Numbered from the stretch's first letter, positions 42,312-51,110 are shown. The stretch: 64,000 nt of DNA from Cryptosporangium arvum DSM 44712 (GCF_000585375.1 NZ_KK073874.1:3968001-4032000); one strand, 5' to 3'. Translations and numbers: made by a program. The notes: generated from the sequence alone by a model not told the origin.

Positions 42312-43178
42312 TCAGCCGGTGGTGCGGTGCGCGGCCACGAGCACCGGCCGGTGCGCATGGTGCAGCGTGGCCATCGCGACGCTGCCGAGGAACATCTCGC
42401 GCACCGTGGACCGGCCTCGCGATCCGACGACGATCACCGCGGCGCCCGCCGCGCGGGCCGCCTCGCTCAGGGCTTCGGCGACGACCCGGCCCTGCGGTCC
42501 GATCCGGCCGGGGAGGGCGAGCGTGGTCACGTCGGCGTCGCCGGGGAGCTCCGGAGCGTCGGCGTCGACCTCGCCCACGGAGACCAGGACGAACTGACGG
42601 GACGGGAAGATCGTCCGGGCCGCGGCGAGCGCCTCGGCGGCTCCGGTGGAACCGTCCCAGCCGACCACGACGGGCCCGTCGGTGAGCGCGTCGTACTCGG
42701 CGGAGAGCAGCGGCTGCGGGATCACGAGCGCCGGGCCGGGTGCGTAGTGGACGACCACGTCCGAGACGCTGCCGAGGAACGCCCGGGTTCCGCCCAGACC
42801 GCGGGAGCCCACGACGACCAGGTCGGCGTCGAGTTCCTCGGCGAGCTGGGCGAGTTCGAGGCCGTTGCCACCGTAGGCCGCTTCGAGACGGGCCTCGGCG
42901 TCCCAGCCGGCCGCGCGCGCGAGGTGGATTCCGGTGGAGATCAGCCGGGTGGCTTCCCGGCTGCCCTCCCGCTCGACCGCGGCCCGGAAGGCGTCGATGT
43001 TCTTCGCCCCGGCCCACAGCCGGTTGCGCATCTCGTCGCTGGCGAACGGCGGTGTCCAGACGTAGGCCAGCGTCGCGTGTGCCCCGGGGAACAGTCGTGC
43101 ACCGGCGTCGATCGCTGCGTTCGCAGCCGGCGAGCCGTCGTAACCGAGCAGTACTCGAAGGGCGGCGGGATCGCTCAC
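42312..43178 (-). CDS. Tandem universal stress protein
   Basis: A 288-residue two-domain USP from GTG 43178. Domain 1 starts RVLLGYDGSPAANAAIDAGA with loop GSRGLGGTRAFLGSV; domain 2 starts VVVGWDGSTGAAEALAAART with loop GSRGRSTVREMFLGSV. Both loops keep the key glycines, so both halves may bind ATP. Its spacing from the alcohol dehydrogenase (23 bp) indicates one operon under the box at 44332. The inter-domain linker is longer than in the other USPs. Confidence 0.9.
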   Translation of the reverse strand: MSDPAALRVLLGYDGSPAANAAIDAGARLFPGAHATLAYVWTPPFASDEMRNRLWAGAKNIDAFRAAVEREGSREATRLISTGIHLARAAGWDAEARLEAAYGGNGLELAQLAEELDADLVVVGSRGLGGTRAFLGSVSDVVVHYAPGPALVIPQPLLSAEYDALTDGPVVVGWDGSTGAAEALAAARTIFPSRQFVLVSVGEVDADAPELPGDADVTTLALPGRIGPQGRVVAEALSEAARAAGAAVIVVGSRGRSTVREMFLGSVAMATLHHAHRPVLVAAHRTTG

Positions 43179-43201
43179 GGGGACTCCGTTCGTGGGGCCG
43201 A

Positions 43202-44257
43202 TTACGGGTGTACCAGGATTTTGACCGCGGTGTCGTTGTGATTGATCAGCGTGTCGATGCCCTTCTCGAGCAGTTCGTCCAACTGAATACGCGCGGTGAT
43301 GAACGGGGCGAGGTCGACCTTGCCGTCCTGCACGAGCTTGATCGTGGCGGGGTGGTCGTTGACGTAGGCGATCGTGCCCCGGAGGTCGATCTCCTTCAGG
43401 ACGACCTTCTGCATGTCGATCGTGGCAGGCGCGCCCCAGATCGACACGTTGACGACGACACCCGCCGGTTTGACCGCGTCGAACAGCTGGTCGAGGACGG
43501 CGTTGACGCTGGTGCATTCGAACGCGACGTCGGCGCCCACTCCGCCGGTGAGTTCCCGGACGCGGGCCACGACGTCCTCGGCGGCGGGGTCGAGAACGTG
43601 GTCGGCGACCCCGGTGGTGCGCGCCATGGTCTTCCGGGCGTCGCTGAGCTCCGAGATGATGACGGTCAGGCCTTCGGCCTTGAGGACGGCGGCCAGCAGC
43701 AGTCCGATCGGTCCGGCACCGCCGACGAAGGCGACGTCCCCGGCCCGGGCGCCGCTGCGCACGAACGCGTGATGGCCGACCGCGAGCGGTTCGATGAGCG
43801 CGGCCTGGTCGAGCGGGATGTCGCCGACGGGGTGGACCCACCGCTCGTCGACGACGACCTTCTCGCTCAGCCCCCCACCTCCACCGGCCAGGCCGATGAA
43901 GCCCATCCGGGTGCAGAGGTTGTAGTTGCCGGCGGCGCAGGGGGCACAGTCCCCGCAGACGACGTAGGGCTCGACCACTACGCTGTCGCCGACCTCGAGG
44001 CCGGTGACCCCCTCACCGAGGGCGGTGACCGTGCCGGAGAACTCGTGTCCCATGGTGACGGGCTGGGCCTCGCCGGTCAGCGGGTGCGGATGACCGGCGG
44101 GCGGGATGAAGATCGGTCCTTCGAGGTACTCGTGCAGGTCCGTCCCGCAGATGCCGCACCAGGCGACGTCGATCGCGACCGCGCCGGGCCGCAGCTCCGG
44201 CGCCGGAACGTCGTCGATGGTGATGGTCTTGCGGTCGTGGAAGATCGCTGCCTTCAC
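43202..44257 (-). CDS. Zinc-dependent alcohol dehydrogenase ((R,R)-butanediol dehydrogenase type)
   Basis: A 351-residue medium-chain dehydrogenase. It has catalytic zinc ligands in WCGICGTDLHEY and MGHEFSG, the structural zinc lobe CGDCAPCAAGNYNLC and the NAD loop FVGGAGPIGLL. The insertion PIFIPPAGHPHPLTG near residue 50 is typical of 2,3-butanediol/sorbitol dehydrogenase-like members. GTG 44257 has a GGAGGG site. In anaerobic cells it could reoxidise NADH by reducing acetoin or similar ketones; the substrate is inferred. Operon with the USP at 42312. Confidence 0.88.
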   Translation of the reverse strand: MKAAIFHDRKTITIDDVPAPELRPGAVAIDVAWCGICGTDLHEYLEGPIFIPPAGHPHPLTGEAQPVTMGHEFSGTVTALGEGVTGLEVGDSVVVEPYVVCGDCAPCAAGNYNLCTRMGFIGLAGGGGGLSEKVVVDERWVHPVGDIPLDQAALIEPLAVGHHAFVRSGARAGDVAFVGGAGPIGLLLAAVLKAEGLTVIISELSDARKTMARTTGVADHVLDPAAEDVVARVRELTGGVGADVAFECTSVNAVLDQLFDAVKPAGVVVNVSIWGAPATIDMQKVVLKEIDLRGTIAYVNDHPATIKLVQDGKVDLAPFITARIQLDELLEKGIDTLINHNDTAVKILVHP

Positions 44258-44331
44258 GGTGGTGCCCTCCAGGTGGGTGACGGACCGAGGAGTCCTGTCC
44301 AGGACGCTAGGTCGCCGGTGGCCGCGGCAGT

Positions 44332-44350
44332 AGGGACCTTGTACCCGCCC
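44332..44350 (-). promoter_or_regulatory. Variant DosR-like box (minus)
   Basis: On the minus strand GGGTACAAGGTCCC followed by TACTGCC; the plus strand reads GGGACCTTGTACCC. The dyad is more symmetrical than in other copies. It lies about 75 bp before the dehydrogenase start at 44257. Confidence 0.55.
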
Positions 44351-44361
44351 GGCCCGGGCGC

Positions 44362-44997
44362 CTACAACGCGTCGGGTGGGCGCAGGACGGGCGCCGGACG
44401 GGTCAGAGTGACGCCGGCGACGATCAGCCAGGCGGCGAAGGCCGCTTCGGTGATCGCGGTGAACACCGGCCCGATGAGCCAGGGATAGGCGCCGACGAGT
44501 TGCAGCGCCCCGGCCGCCACGCCGGCGACGGCCCACGTCGCCGGGTGCCTCGTCGAGAGCCCGAGCACGACGAGCGCGGCGCCGACGAGCAGGGACACCA
44601 GGTGCGCTCCGCCGTAGTACAGGGAGATCGTCAACGCCAGGGTCGCGGGGGCGTCGAGGTCGATGCCGTAGACGGGGTAGACGAGGCGCCCCTGGACGAC
44701 GGCCAGTACCAGGATCACCGGTACCGCGGTGGCGAGCGCCGCGCAGCCGATCCCGGCCCACGGCTTGGCCGACCCGTGGAGACGCTGGTGGAGCGCGAGG
44801 GCCAGCGGAATGAGCAGGACGGCCCCCAGGGCCATCGTCTCGTTCGTCAGCGCCAGCGGAAGGTGGTGCGAATCCACCCAGGACGGTAGTCGCGCCCGGT
44901 CGGACGGCGGCTCGCCGACGACGAGGTCCAGTCCAGCTTTGACCAGGAAGAGCGCGCCGCTGACGACACCGCAGATCCCGCCGGGGGACGTGGTCAC
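44362..44997 (-). CDS. Membrane hypothetical protein, six to seven helices
   Basis: A 211-residue hydrophobic protein with helices at about 8-25, 45-62, 73-95, 112-135, 142-160 and 170-200. The loop LPSWVDSHHLPLALTNETMA carries two histidines and an acidic residue. No family recognised. GTG 44997 overlaps the stop of a 41-codon ORF (GTGA), so translation is coupled. It is preceded by the minus-strand box at 45203 and is probably part of the island regulon. Confidence 0.65.
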   Translation of the reverse strand: MTTSPGGICGVVSGALFLVKAGLDLVVGEPPSDRARLPSWVDSHHLPLALTNETMALGAVLLIPLALALHQRLHGSAKPWAGIGCAALATAVPVILVLAVVQGRLVYPVYGIDLDAPATLALTISLYYGGAHLVSLLVGAALVVLGLSTRHPATWAVAGVAAGALQLVGAYPWLIGPVFTAITEAAFAAWLIVAGVTLTRPAPVLRPPDAL

Positions 44998-45119
44998 GGT
45001 CGGCTCACCGCCGCGGCCGGGCGCCGGGGGGATCGGCGTCCGGGGCGTTCCGGGTAGCCGACCCGGACCGTGGCCAGCACCTCGAGTGGTCCTAACGCTC
45101 TGGTCCGGGTCGTTGTCAT
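44994..45119 (-). CDS. Possible 41-residue coupled ORF
   Basis: ATG 45119 with a GGAG site opens a 41-codon frame (MTTTRTRALGPLEVLATVRV ... AAAVSRP) whose TGA overlaps the next gene's GTG. Placement between the box at 45203 and the membrane protein makes it the first gene of that transcript. The peptide is basic and unrecognised. Confidence 0.5.
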   Translation of the reverse strand: MTTTRTRALGPLEVLATVRVGYPERPGRRSPRRPAAAVSRP

Positions 45120-45202
45120 GGCGATCTCCTCTGATCACGTACCGACACCTCGAGACTTCATCCGTCCCACCTGTCCCCGGCAGGGTCGTGTGGTGCGGTG
45201 TG

Positions 45203-45219
45203 TCCGGGTCGAAGGTCCC
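45203..45219 (-). promoter_or_regulatory. DosR-like box (minus)
   Basis: GGGACCTTCGACCCGGA on the minus strand, 83 bp before ATG 45119. It is adjacent to an oppositely oriented weaker copy at 45226. Confidence 0.65.
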
Positions 45220-45225
45220 GAGGTC

Positions 45226-45239
45226 GTGACCTTCGGATC
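45226..45239 (+). promoter_or_regulatory. Weak DosR-like box before WS/DGAT gene
   Basis: GTGACCTTCGGATC matches 11 of 14 positions of GGGACCTTCGGCCC and lies 35 bp before the WS/DGAT ATG at 45275. Together with 45203 it forms a divergent pair: GAAGGT and ACCTTC arms flank the centre. Confidence 0.45.
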
Positions 45240-45274
45240 TACGACGCGGCGCTCGGCGGTGGTGCGCTGGGACC

Positions 45275-46753
45275 ATGGACAGGCTGCGATCCGCCGACGT
45301 GATCAACCTGGCGGCGGAGGCCCCCGGGGTGCCGATGCACATGACGGTGGTGGCGGTCCTCGACGGGGCCGCGCTCTGCGACTCGGCCGGGCGTCTCCGG
45401 CTGGACGCCATCCGGCGGACAGTGTCGGCCGGGGTCGAGGCGGTGCCGCGGCTCCGGCAGGTGCTGCACGAGCCCGGCCGTTTCGCCGGGCGGCCGCTCT
45501 GGGTCGACGCGGCGAGCTTCGACGTCGTGAAGCACGTCGGCCGGATCGGGGTGCCGTCGTCGTCGGGCGAGGACGCGCTGCTGGAGGTGGCGGCCCGCGT
45601 TCTCGTGCGCCCCCTCGACCGGCGGCGGCCGCTGTGGCGGATGGTGTTCGTGACCGGGCTCGGGGATCACCGGATCGGGCTGATCGTCGTGGTCCACCAC
45701 GTGGTCGCGGACGGCCTCGCCGCGACCGCGCTGCTGCTCTCGCTACTGGATCGCCCCCTCCTGCCGGACGACGGCCGTGCCCCGGTCGCGCCGGAGGCTC
45801 CGGTCGCGCCGGAGGCTTCAGGGACCCCGGTCGCAGCGGGCGAACCGGTCGCTGCGGGCGAACCGGTCGCGCGGCCGGGTTGGGGTGCGCTGGTGCTCGA
45901 CAACGCGCGGGGCGGGTTCGGGAACGCGCGGCACGCGCTCGCGTCCGTGCGGCACGTTCGTGCCGCCGGGATCCGCGCCGCGCTGCGGCCGATGGTCGCC
46001 CGTGCTCCCGGTCCCCGCCCGGCGTCGCTGAATCGGCCCGTCGGACCACATCGCGGGGTCGGCGTCGTCCGTTTCGATCTCGCAGAGGCCGCACGGGTCG
46101 CTCACGCCCACGGCGGGACCGTCAACGACCTGGTCCTCGGACTGACGAGCGGCGGCCTCCGGGCGCTGCTGGTCGAACGTGGTGAGGACGTCGGCCGTCT
46201 CGTCGTCACCGCCTCGGTCGCGGTGTCGCTGCGCGACCGGGGCCGCGACGGCGATGTCGGCAACCGCACCGGGGCGTACCTCGTCGACCTCCCGGTCGGT
46301 GTCCGCGACCCGGGGGAGCGGCTCCGGTGCGTGGCGGCCCGAACCGCGGCGGTGAAGGCCGCCCAGCCGTCGTCGGCGGCGACCGCGTTCCTCGCGGTGC
46401 TGTCGCGGGTGGGGGTGGCGCGCTGGTTCAGCGTGCACCAGCACCTGGTGCACGTCGTCGAGAGTGATCTGACCGGTCCGACCGGGCCGGTCACCGTGTT
46501 CGGCGCCCCGGTGCTGGGGCTGATCCCGATCGGATCGCTGGCCGGCAACGTGCCGGTCTCGGTGCTCGCGCTGTCCTACGCCGGCCGGCTCGTCGTCGCG
46601 ATCCAGACCGACACCGACGCGGTCCCGGACGCGGACACCCTCCTCGACGGTCTCCGTGCGGAGTGGGCGGCGCTGCGCGGGACGAACGACTCTAGGCCCG
46701 GCGCGGTCGGCGCGGGATCCTTGGGCAAACGGTCCGAAGGAGGCGCCGGATGA
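45275..46753 (+). CDS. Wax ester synthase/diacylglycerol acyltransferase (WS/DGAT)
   Basis: A 492-residue bifunctional acyltransferase that esterifies fatty alcohols or diacylglycerol with acyl-CoA at the membrane or lipid-droplet surface. The active site HHxxxDG is H141-H142...D146-G147 (VVHHVVADGLAA). Other family motifs are GTVNDLVLGLTSGGLRALL and SDLTGPTGPVTVFGAPVLG. An insertion of repeated (V)APEA/VAAGEP units sits near residues 170-195. DosR-regulated tgs1 (Rv3130c) makes storage triacylglycerol in dormant mycobacteria, the likely parallel. Its stop overlaps an ABC ATPase gene. Confidence 0.93.
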   Translation: MDRLRSADVINLAAEAPGVPMHMTVVAVLDGAALCDSAGRLRLDAIRRTVSAGVEAVPRLRQVLHEPGRFAGRPLWVDAASFDVVKHVGRIGVPSSSGEDALLEVAARVLVRPLDRRRPLWRMVFVTGLGDHRIGLIVVVHHVVADGLAATALLLSLLDRPLLPDDGRAPVAPEAPVAPEASGTPVAAGEPVAAGEPVARPGWGALVLDNARGGFGNARHALASVRHVRAAGIRAALRPMVARAPGPRPASLNRPVGPHRGVGVVRFDLAEAARVAHAHGGTVNDLVLGLTSGGLRALLVERGEDVGRLVVTASVAVSLRDRGRDGDVGNRTGAYLVDLPVGVRDPGERLRCVAARTAAVKAAQPSSAATAFLAVLSRVGVARWFSVHQHLVHVVESDLTGPTGPVTVFGAPVLGLIPIGSLAGNVPVSVLALSYAGRLVVAIQTDTDAVPDADTLLDGLRAEWAALRGTNDSRPGAVGAGSLGKRSEGGAG

Positions 46754-47736
46754 CGTCGCCGGATGTCGTCGCGGAAACGACGAGGAGCGCGCCGGCCGGC
46801 CGGCCGGTGCTGCGCTGCCACGAGTTGCGTAAGAGCTTCGACGGGACGGCCGCGGTGGACGGCCTGTCGTTCACGGTCGCGCCGGGGGAGACGTACGGCC
46901 TGCTGGGTCCCAACGGCGCCGGGAAGACCACGACGATCCTGATGGTCGCCGGCGTCCTGGCGGCCGACCGGGGTGAGATCGAGGTCGGCGGGCAGCCGAT
47001 GACGGTCCGTTCGGTCCGCGCCAAGCGCGCGATCGGCTACGTCCCGCAGGAGACCGCGCTCTACCCGGAGCTCACGGGGCGGGAGAACCTGCGCTTCTTC
47101 GCCGGGTTGTACGGTCTCGGCCGGGCCGCCGGCCGCGCGCGGGTGGAGGACGTGCTGGGCGTCGTCGGGCTGGCCGAGAAGGCGAGCGCGGCGGTCAAGA
47201 CGTACTCCGGTGGTATGCAGCGGCGGCTCAACATCGCCGTCGGGCTACTGCACCAGCCAGAATTACTCATTCTGGACGAGCCGACGGTCGGCGTCGACCC
47301 GCAGAGCCGCAACGCGATCCTGGAGAGCATCGAAGCGCTCAGCGCCGCCGGCATGGCCGTGCTTTACACCACGCACTACATGGAGGAGGCCGAACGGCTC
47401 TGCGACCGCGTCGGCATCATCGACCGCGGGACGCTCGTCGCGGAGGGAACCACCCGTGAGCTGACCGGCCTGGTCGGCGAATCGGACCGTGTCCGGCTGG
47501 CCGCCACCGGCAACCTCGCGGCCGCGGCCGACGCGCTGCGGGAGCTCCCGACCACGCGCACCGTGACGGTCGGCCCGGACGGCCTCGACGTCCTGGACGC
47601 CGATGCGCGCACCGCGCTGCCCGGCCTGCTGGCCGCCGCCGCGCGTGCCGGTGCGGTGGTGCGTTCGGTCGCGGTCGAGGAGCCCGACCTCGAGGCCGTG
47701 TTCCTGCACCTGACCGGCAGCCGGCTGCGGGACTGA
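46750..47736 (+). CDS. ABC-2 exporter ATPase
   Basis: A 328-residue ATPase with Walker A GPNGAGKTTT, signature YSGGMQRRLNIAVGLL, Walker B LLILDEPTVGVDPQSR and switch TTHYMEEAERLCD. ATG 46750 overlaps the WS/DGAT stop (ATGA), so the lipid synthase and this transporter are translationally coupled. The C-terminal about 90 residues resemble those of lipid/antibiotic exporters. It energises the two permeases encoded next. Confidence 0.92.
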   Translation: MTSPDVVAETTRSAPAGRPVLRCHELRKSFDGTAAVDGLSFTVAPGETYGLLGPNGAGKTTTILMVAGVLAADRGEIEVGGQPMTVRSVRAKRAIGYVPQETALYPELTGRENLRFFAGLYGLGRAAGRARVEDVLGVVGLAEKASAAVKTYSGGMQRRLNIAVGLLHQPELLILDEPTVGVDPQSRNAILESIEALSAAGMAVLYTTHYMEEAERLCDRVGIIDRGTLVAEGTTRELTGLVGESDRVRLAATGNLAAAADALRELPTTRTVTVGPDGLDVLDADARTALPGLLAAAARAGAVVRSVAVEEPDLEAVFLHLTGSRLRD

Positions 47737-47738
47737 CG

Positions 47739-48875
47739 ATGCGACCGGTACTCCTGATCGTCGGTAAGGATCTACGCGAACGTCTCCGCGACCGCTCGCT
47801 GTTCCTGTTCGCGTTCGTCGTCCCGCTGCTGCTGGCGTTCGTCTACGACCTCGTGCTCGGGAAGGCGTCCGATCCGGATCCGTTCCGCTACGCCGTCGTC
47901 GATCTCGACGGTGGACCGGTCGCCGCCGCCTTCGCCGACGACGTCCTGGGCGCACTCGTCGACGACGACGTCGTGACCGTGCGCCGGGTGGCCACCACCG
48001 ATGCGGCGCGGACACTGGCCCGGGACGGGGACATCGACGCCGCGTTCGTCCTTCCCGCCGGGTTCAGTGCGCGCGTCCCGACGCGGGACCCGGCCGGCAT
48101 CGACGTGATCGGCAACGTCGATGCGCCCACCGGCACCCAGGTCGCCACGGCGATCGCGGACGCGTACGCCGGACAGCTGAACGCGGTGCGGGTGACCGTC
48201 GCCGCGGGCGGCGATCCGCGCGTGGCGGAGCAGGCGGCCCCGCTCACGGTGGTCGGCGGTCCGGCGTCGAGGAAAGTGCTGGATCAGACGACGTACATGG
48301 CCGCCGCGATGGCGATCCTCTTTCTGTTCTTCACCGTTCAGGCCGGGCTGTCGTCGGTGATCGACGAACGGTCGGCCGGCACGCTGCGCCGGATCCTCGC
48401 GCTGCCGGTACCCCGCTGGACCGTGCTGGCCGCCAAGGCGGTGACCAGCATCGTCATCGGTGTCGTCGGCATGGGCGTGCTCGTCGTCGCCTCGTCGCTC
48501 CTGATGGGAGCCGACTGGGGCGACCCGGTCGGCGTCGCGCTGCTGGTCGTCGGCGGTGTGCTCGCCGCCACCGGCGTCACGGCCGCGGTCGTCGCGACCG
48601 CGCGGACCGCGGAGCAGGCCGGGAGCCGACAGGCCGTGGTCGCGATCCTGTTCGGCCTGCTCGGTGGGGTGTTCTTCCCGGTCGGCCAACTGGGTGGTGC
48701 GGTCACGACGCTGAGCCTGGTGACGCCGCACGCCTGGTTCCTGCGCGGGCTCGGAGAACTCGCCGGGGGCGGCGGTGCGACGGCCGCGCTGCCGTCGGCC
48801 GGAGTCCTGACGGTGTTCGGGGTCGTCACCGGAGCGATCGCGCTCGTCGGTCTGCGCCGGGAGGTGGCGCCGTGA
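47739..48875 (+). CDS. ABC-2 permease with large external loop (YhfE/NatB-like)
   Basis: A 378-residue permease. One N-terminal helix (about 18-40) is followed by an extracytoplasmic domain of about 150 residues and a bundle of five helices (about 190-375) including MAAAMAILFLFFTVQAGLSS and RSAGTLRRILALPVPRWTVL. The architecture matches ABC2_membrane_3 heterodimer subunits. It overlaps the next permease by GTGA. Substrate is unknown; coupling to WS/DGAT suggests a lipid-related cargo. Confidence 0.88.
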   Translation: MRPVLLIVGKDLRERLRDRSLFLFAFVVPLLLAFVYDLVLGKASDPDPFRYAVVDLDGGPVAAAFADDVLGALVDDDVVTVRRVATTDAARTLARDGDIDAAFVLPAGFSARVPTRDPAGIDVIGNVDAPTGTQVATAIADAYAGQLNAVRVTVAAGGDPRVAEQAAPLTVVGGPASRKVLDQTTYMAAAMAILFLFFTVQAGLSSVIDERSAGTLRRILALPVPRWTVLAAKAVTSIVIGVVGMGVLVVASSLLMGADWGDPVGVALLVVGGVLAATGVTAAVVATARTAEQAGSRQAVVAILFGLLGGVFFPVGQLGGAVTTLSLVTPHAWFLRGLGELAGGGGATAALPSAGVLTVFGVVTGAIALVGLRREVAP

Positions 48876-50020
48876 AAGCGCTCGTGATCGCCGGGACGAA
48901 CCTCCGCCGGATGTTCCGCGACCGGACGACGATCTTCTTCGTCGGGGTGTTCCCGCTGCTGCTGATCCTCGTCCTGGGACTGGCCTACGGCGGTGCCAGC
49001 GAACCCCGCGTCGGGGTGAGCGTGGCCGGGTCCGGGCCGCTCGCGGAGGAACTGGAGCGGCGGCTCCGCGGCGCGGACGGGCTGGACGTCCGGACCGGCG
49101 ACAGCGCCGACGCCGTGGTGCGTGCGGTGGAACGGGGACAGCTGGAGGCCGGTGTCCTCGTACCGGCCGGCTACGACCGGGACGTCGCCGCCGGTCGAAC
49201 CGTGACCGTGCGGGTGATCGTGCCACCGGGGCTGGCCGGTCAGCAGACCCAGGCGTCGCTCCGCGCGGTGGTGGGCCTCGAATCCGACCGGCTGCGCGCG
49301 GCCCAGGCCCTGGACGTTCCGTTGTCCGAGGCCGTCGTGCGCGTCGATGAAGCACAGCGGTCGGTGCCGGGTGTCCCGGTGCGGACCCGCACCGAGGGCG
49401 ACGCCGCGTTCGGCACGAGCACCGGCCGCTTCGACGTCGGAGCGAGCTCGCAGCTCGTGCTGTTCGTGTTCGTCACCTCGATGAACGGTGCGGCCGCGCT
49501 GATCGAGACCCGCCGCTTGGGCGTGTCCCGGCGCATGCTCACGACGGCGACGTCGGCCGGGACGATCGTCACCGGAGAGGCGCTCGGCCGGTTCGCCGTC
49601 GCGGCCGCACAGGGCGCGATCATCATGGCCGGTTCCGCGCTGTTGTTCGGCGTGCGCTGGGGCGATCCGGTCGCGTCGGTGCTGTTGATGCTGGTGTTCG
49701 CGTTGTTCGCGGCCGGAGCCGGAATGCTCCTGGGCACGCTCGCGCGGAGCGTCCAGCAGGCCACCGCGGTCGGTCTGCTCGCCGGGCTCGGGCTGGCCGC
49801 GCTCGGCGGCGCGATGATGCCGTTGGAGTTCTTCTCCCCGGTGATGCGGCTGGTCGCGCACGGAACGCCGCACGGCTGGGCCGTCGAAGGCTTCGGCACG
49901 CTGCTGCGTCACGGCGGCACGCTCGTGGACGTCCTGCCCCAGCTGGGCGTCCTGGCCGGTGGCGCCGCCGGGGTGTTCACGCTCGCCGCGTGGCGATTCC
50001 GCGCGATTCTGACCCGTTGA
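48872..50020 (+). CDS. ABC-2 permease, second subunit
   Basis: A 382-residue paralog of the preceding permease from GTG 48872: helix 1 TTIFFVGVFPLLLILVLGLA, an external domain (about 40-205), then RRLGVSRRMLTTATSAGTIV, GEALGRFAVAAAQGAII and HGWAVEGFGTLL. With the subunit at 47739 and the ATPase at 46750 it makes a complete heteromeric exporter. It is the last gene of the operon. Confidence 0.88.
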   Translation: MKALVIAGTNLRRMFRDRTTIFFVGVFPLLLILVLGLAYGGASEPRVGVSVAGSGPLAEELERRLRGADGLDVRTGDSADAVVRAVERGQLEAGVLVPAGYDRDVAAGRTVTVRVIVPPGLAGQQTQASLRAVVGLESDRLRAAQALDVPLSEAVVRVDEAQRSVPGVPVRTRTEGDAAFGTSTGRFDVGASSQLVLFVFVTSMNGAAALIETRRLGVSRRMLTTATSAGTIVTGEALGRFAVAAAQGAIIMAGSALLFGVRWGDPVASVLLMLVFALFAAGAGMLLGTLARSVQQATAVGLLAGLGLAALGGAMMPLEFFSPVMRLVAHGTPHGWAVEGFGTLLRHGGTLVDVLPQLGVLAGGAAGVFTLAAWRFRAILTR

Positions 50021-50048
50021 GAGCGACGGCGGCGGGTCCCCTCGGGTC

Positions 50049-50066
50049 GGGACCTCCGCCTCTGCC
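50049..50066 (+). promoter_or_regulatory. DosR-like box
   Basis: GGGACCTCCGCCTCTGCC, 51 bp before the USP start at 50118. Confidence 0.72.
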
Positions 50067-50117
50067 GCCGGGACGGCACGCGCCCGACGATCGGGAGAGA
50101 CGACGGGGAGGTGTGCC

Positions 50118-50954
50118 GTGACGATCGACGGTGCGACGGAACGGGGAGCGGTCCAGGAGCGCGAAGCTCGGGGCGCCGTGGTGGTCGGTATCGACGGTTC
50201 ACCCGGCGGTACCCGGGCACTCGACTGGGCCGCGCGGGAAGCCGCCGCCCGCGGTGCGCGGCTGCACGTCGTGGTGGCCGAGGCGGAACCGTCCGCGCGG
50301 GGCGCCGGACAGGGTGAACTCGACCGCGCGGCGATCCGGTGCCGCACCACCGCTCCCGGCCTGCCGGTCACCGGGACGGTCCGGCCCGACTCCCCGGCCG
50401 CGGCGTTACTCGCGGTGGCCGCCGACGCCCAGTTGCTGGTGGTCGGGCGGAGCGGTCGGGGCGGCCGGGTCGGCACGCATCTGGCGTCGGTTCCGGCCGC
50501 GGTACTGCGGTTCGCGGGGTGCCCGGTCGCGGTCGTCGCGGGTGGACGAACCGGCCGGCCGCCGGAATGGGCCGGTGAGGTCGTCGTCGGGATCGACGGC
50601 TCGGCGGCCGACCGGCCGGTGCTGGCCGCGGCGTTCGGCGAAGCGGGCGCGCGCCGAGGGCGGTTGACGATCGCGCACGCGGCCACCGTGGGCGCCCACA
50701 CGGACGGCGCCGCCACCGCGCGGGCGCTCGTGGACGCCGCGATCGGCGAATGGTCGCCGCGGCATCCGTCGGTGGAGGTCGCCGGGCGCGTCGTGCACGA
50801 CGCACCCGTGCGCGCGCTCGACGGTCTGTCCACCGGTGCGGCGCTGCTGGTGCTCGGCGCGGTCGGCCGGAACGCGATCCCGTCGGAGCTGCTCGGCGCC
50901 GTGCCGCGGGCGCTGGCCGGGCAGGCGGCCTGCCCGGTACTCGTCGTGCGCTGA
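50118..50954 (+). CDS. Tandem universal stress protein
   Basis: A 278-residue two-domain USP: VVVGIDGSPGGTRALDWAAR with loop GRSGRGGRVGTHLASV in domain 1 and VVVGIDGSAADRPVLAAAFG with degenerate loop GAVGRNAIPSELLGAV in domain 2. Here the first half keeps most glycines and the second has lost them, the reverse of the genes at 23391 and 24558. It stands alone under its own box. Confidence 0.9.
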   Translation: MTIDGATERGAVQEREARGAVVVGIDGSPGGTRALDWAAREAAARGARLHVVVAEAEPSARGAGQGELDRAAIRCRTTAPGLPVTGTVRPDSPAAALLAVAADAQLLVVGRSGRGGRVGTHLASVPAAVLRFAGCPVAVVAGGRTGRPPEWAGEVVVGIDGSAADRPVLAAAFGEAGARRGRLTIAHAATVGAHTDGAATARALVDAAIGEWSPRHPSVEVAGRVVHDAPVRALDGLSTGAALLVLGAVGRNAIPSELLGAVPRALAGQAACPVLVVR

Positions 50955-50983
50955 GCGGAGCCGCGGCCGAGCACGGATTCGCA

Positions 50984-51027
50984 GGACATGGCCTAAGTCC
51001 CGCCACGACGGGTCTTTCCGGCCTGGG
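50984..51027 (+). promoter_or_regulatory. Two DosR-like half-degenerate boxes before DUF4389 gene
   Basis: GGGTCTTTCCGGCCTGGG at 51010-51027 (plus) and GGGACTTAGGCC at 50990-51001 (minus), the second close to the classic mycobacterial GGGACTTNNGNCC form. A further AAGGGT/ACCCTT dyad lies at 51064-51078, just before the ribosome site. Confidence 0.5.
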
Positions 51028-51110
51028 GTGGTGCGGGCCGGAGGGCCAGTCTGGAGTGCGGGGAAGGGTTGCACCCTTTCGCCGCCCTCCCCGCTCGAAG
51101 GGAGGGCCTC

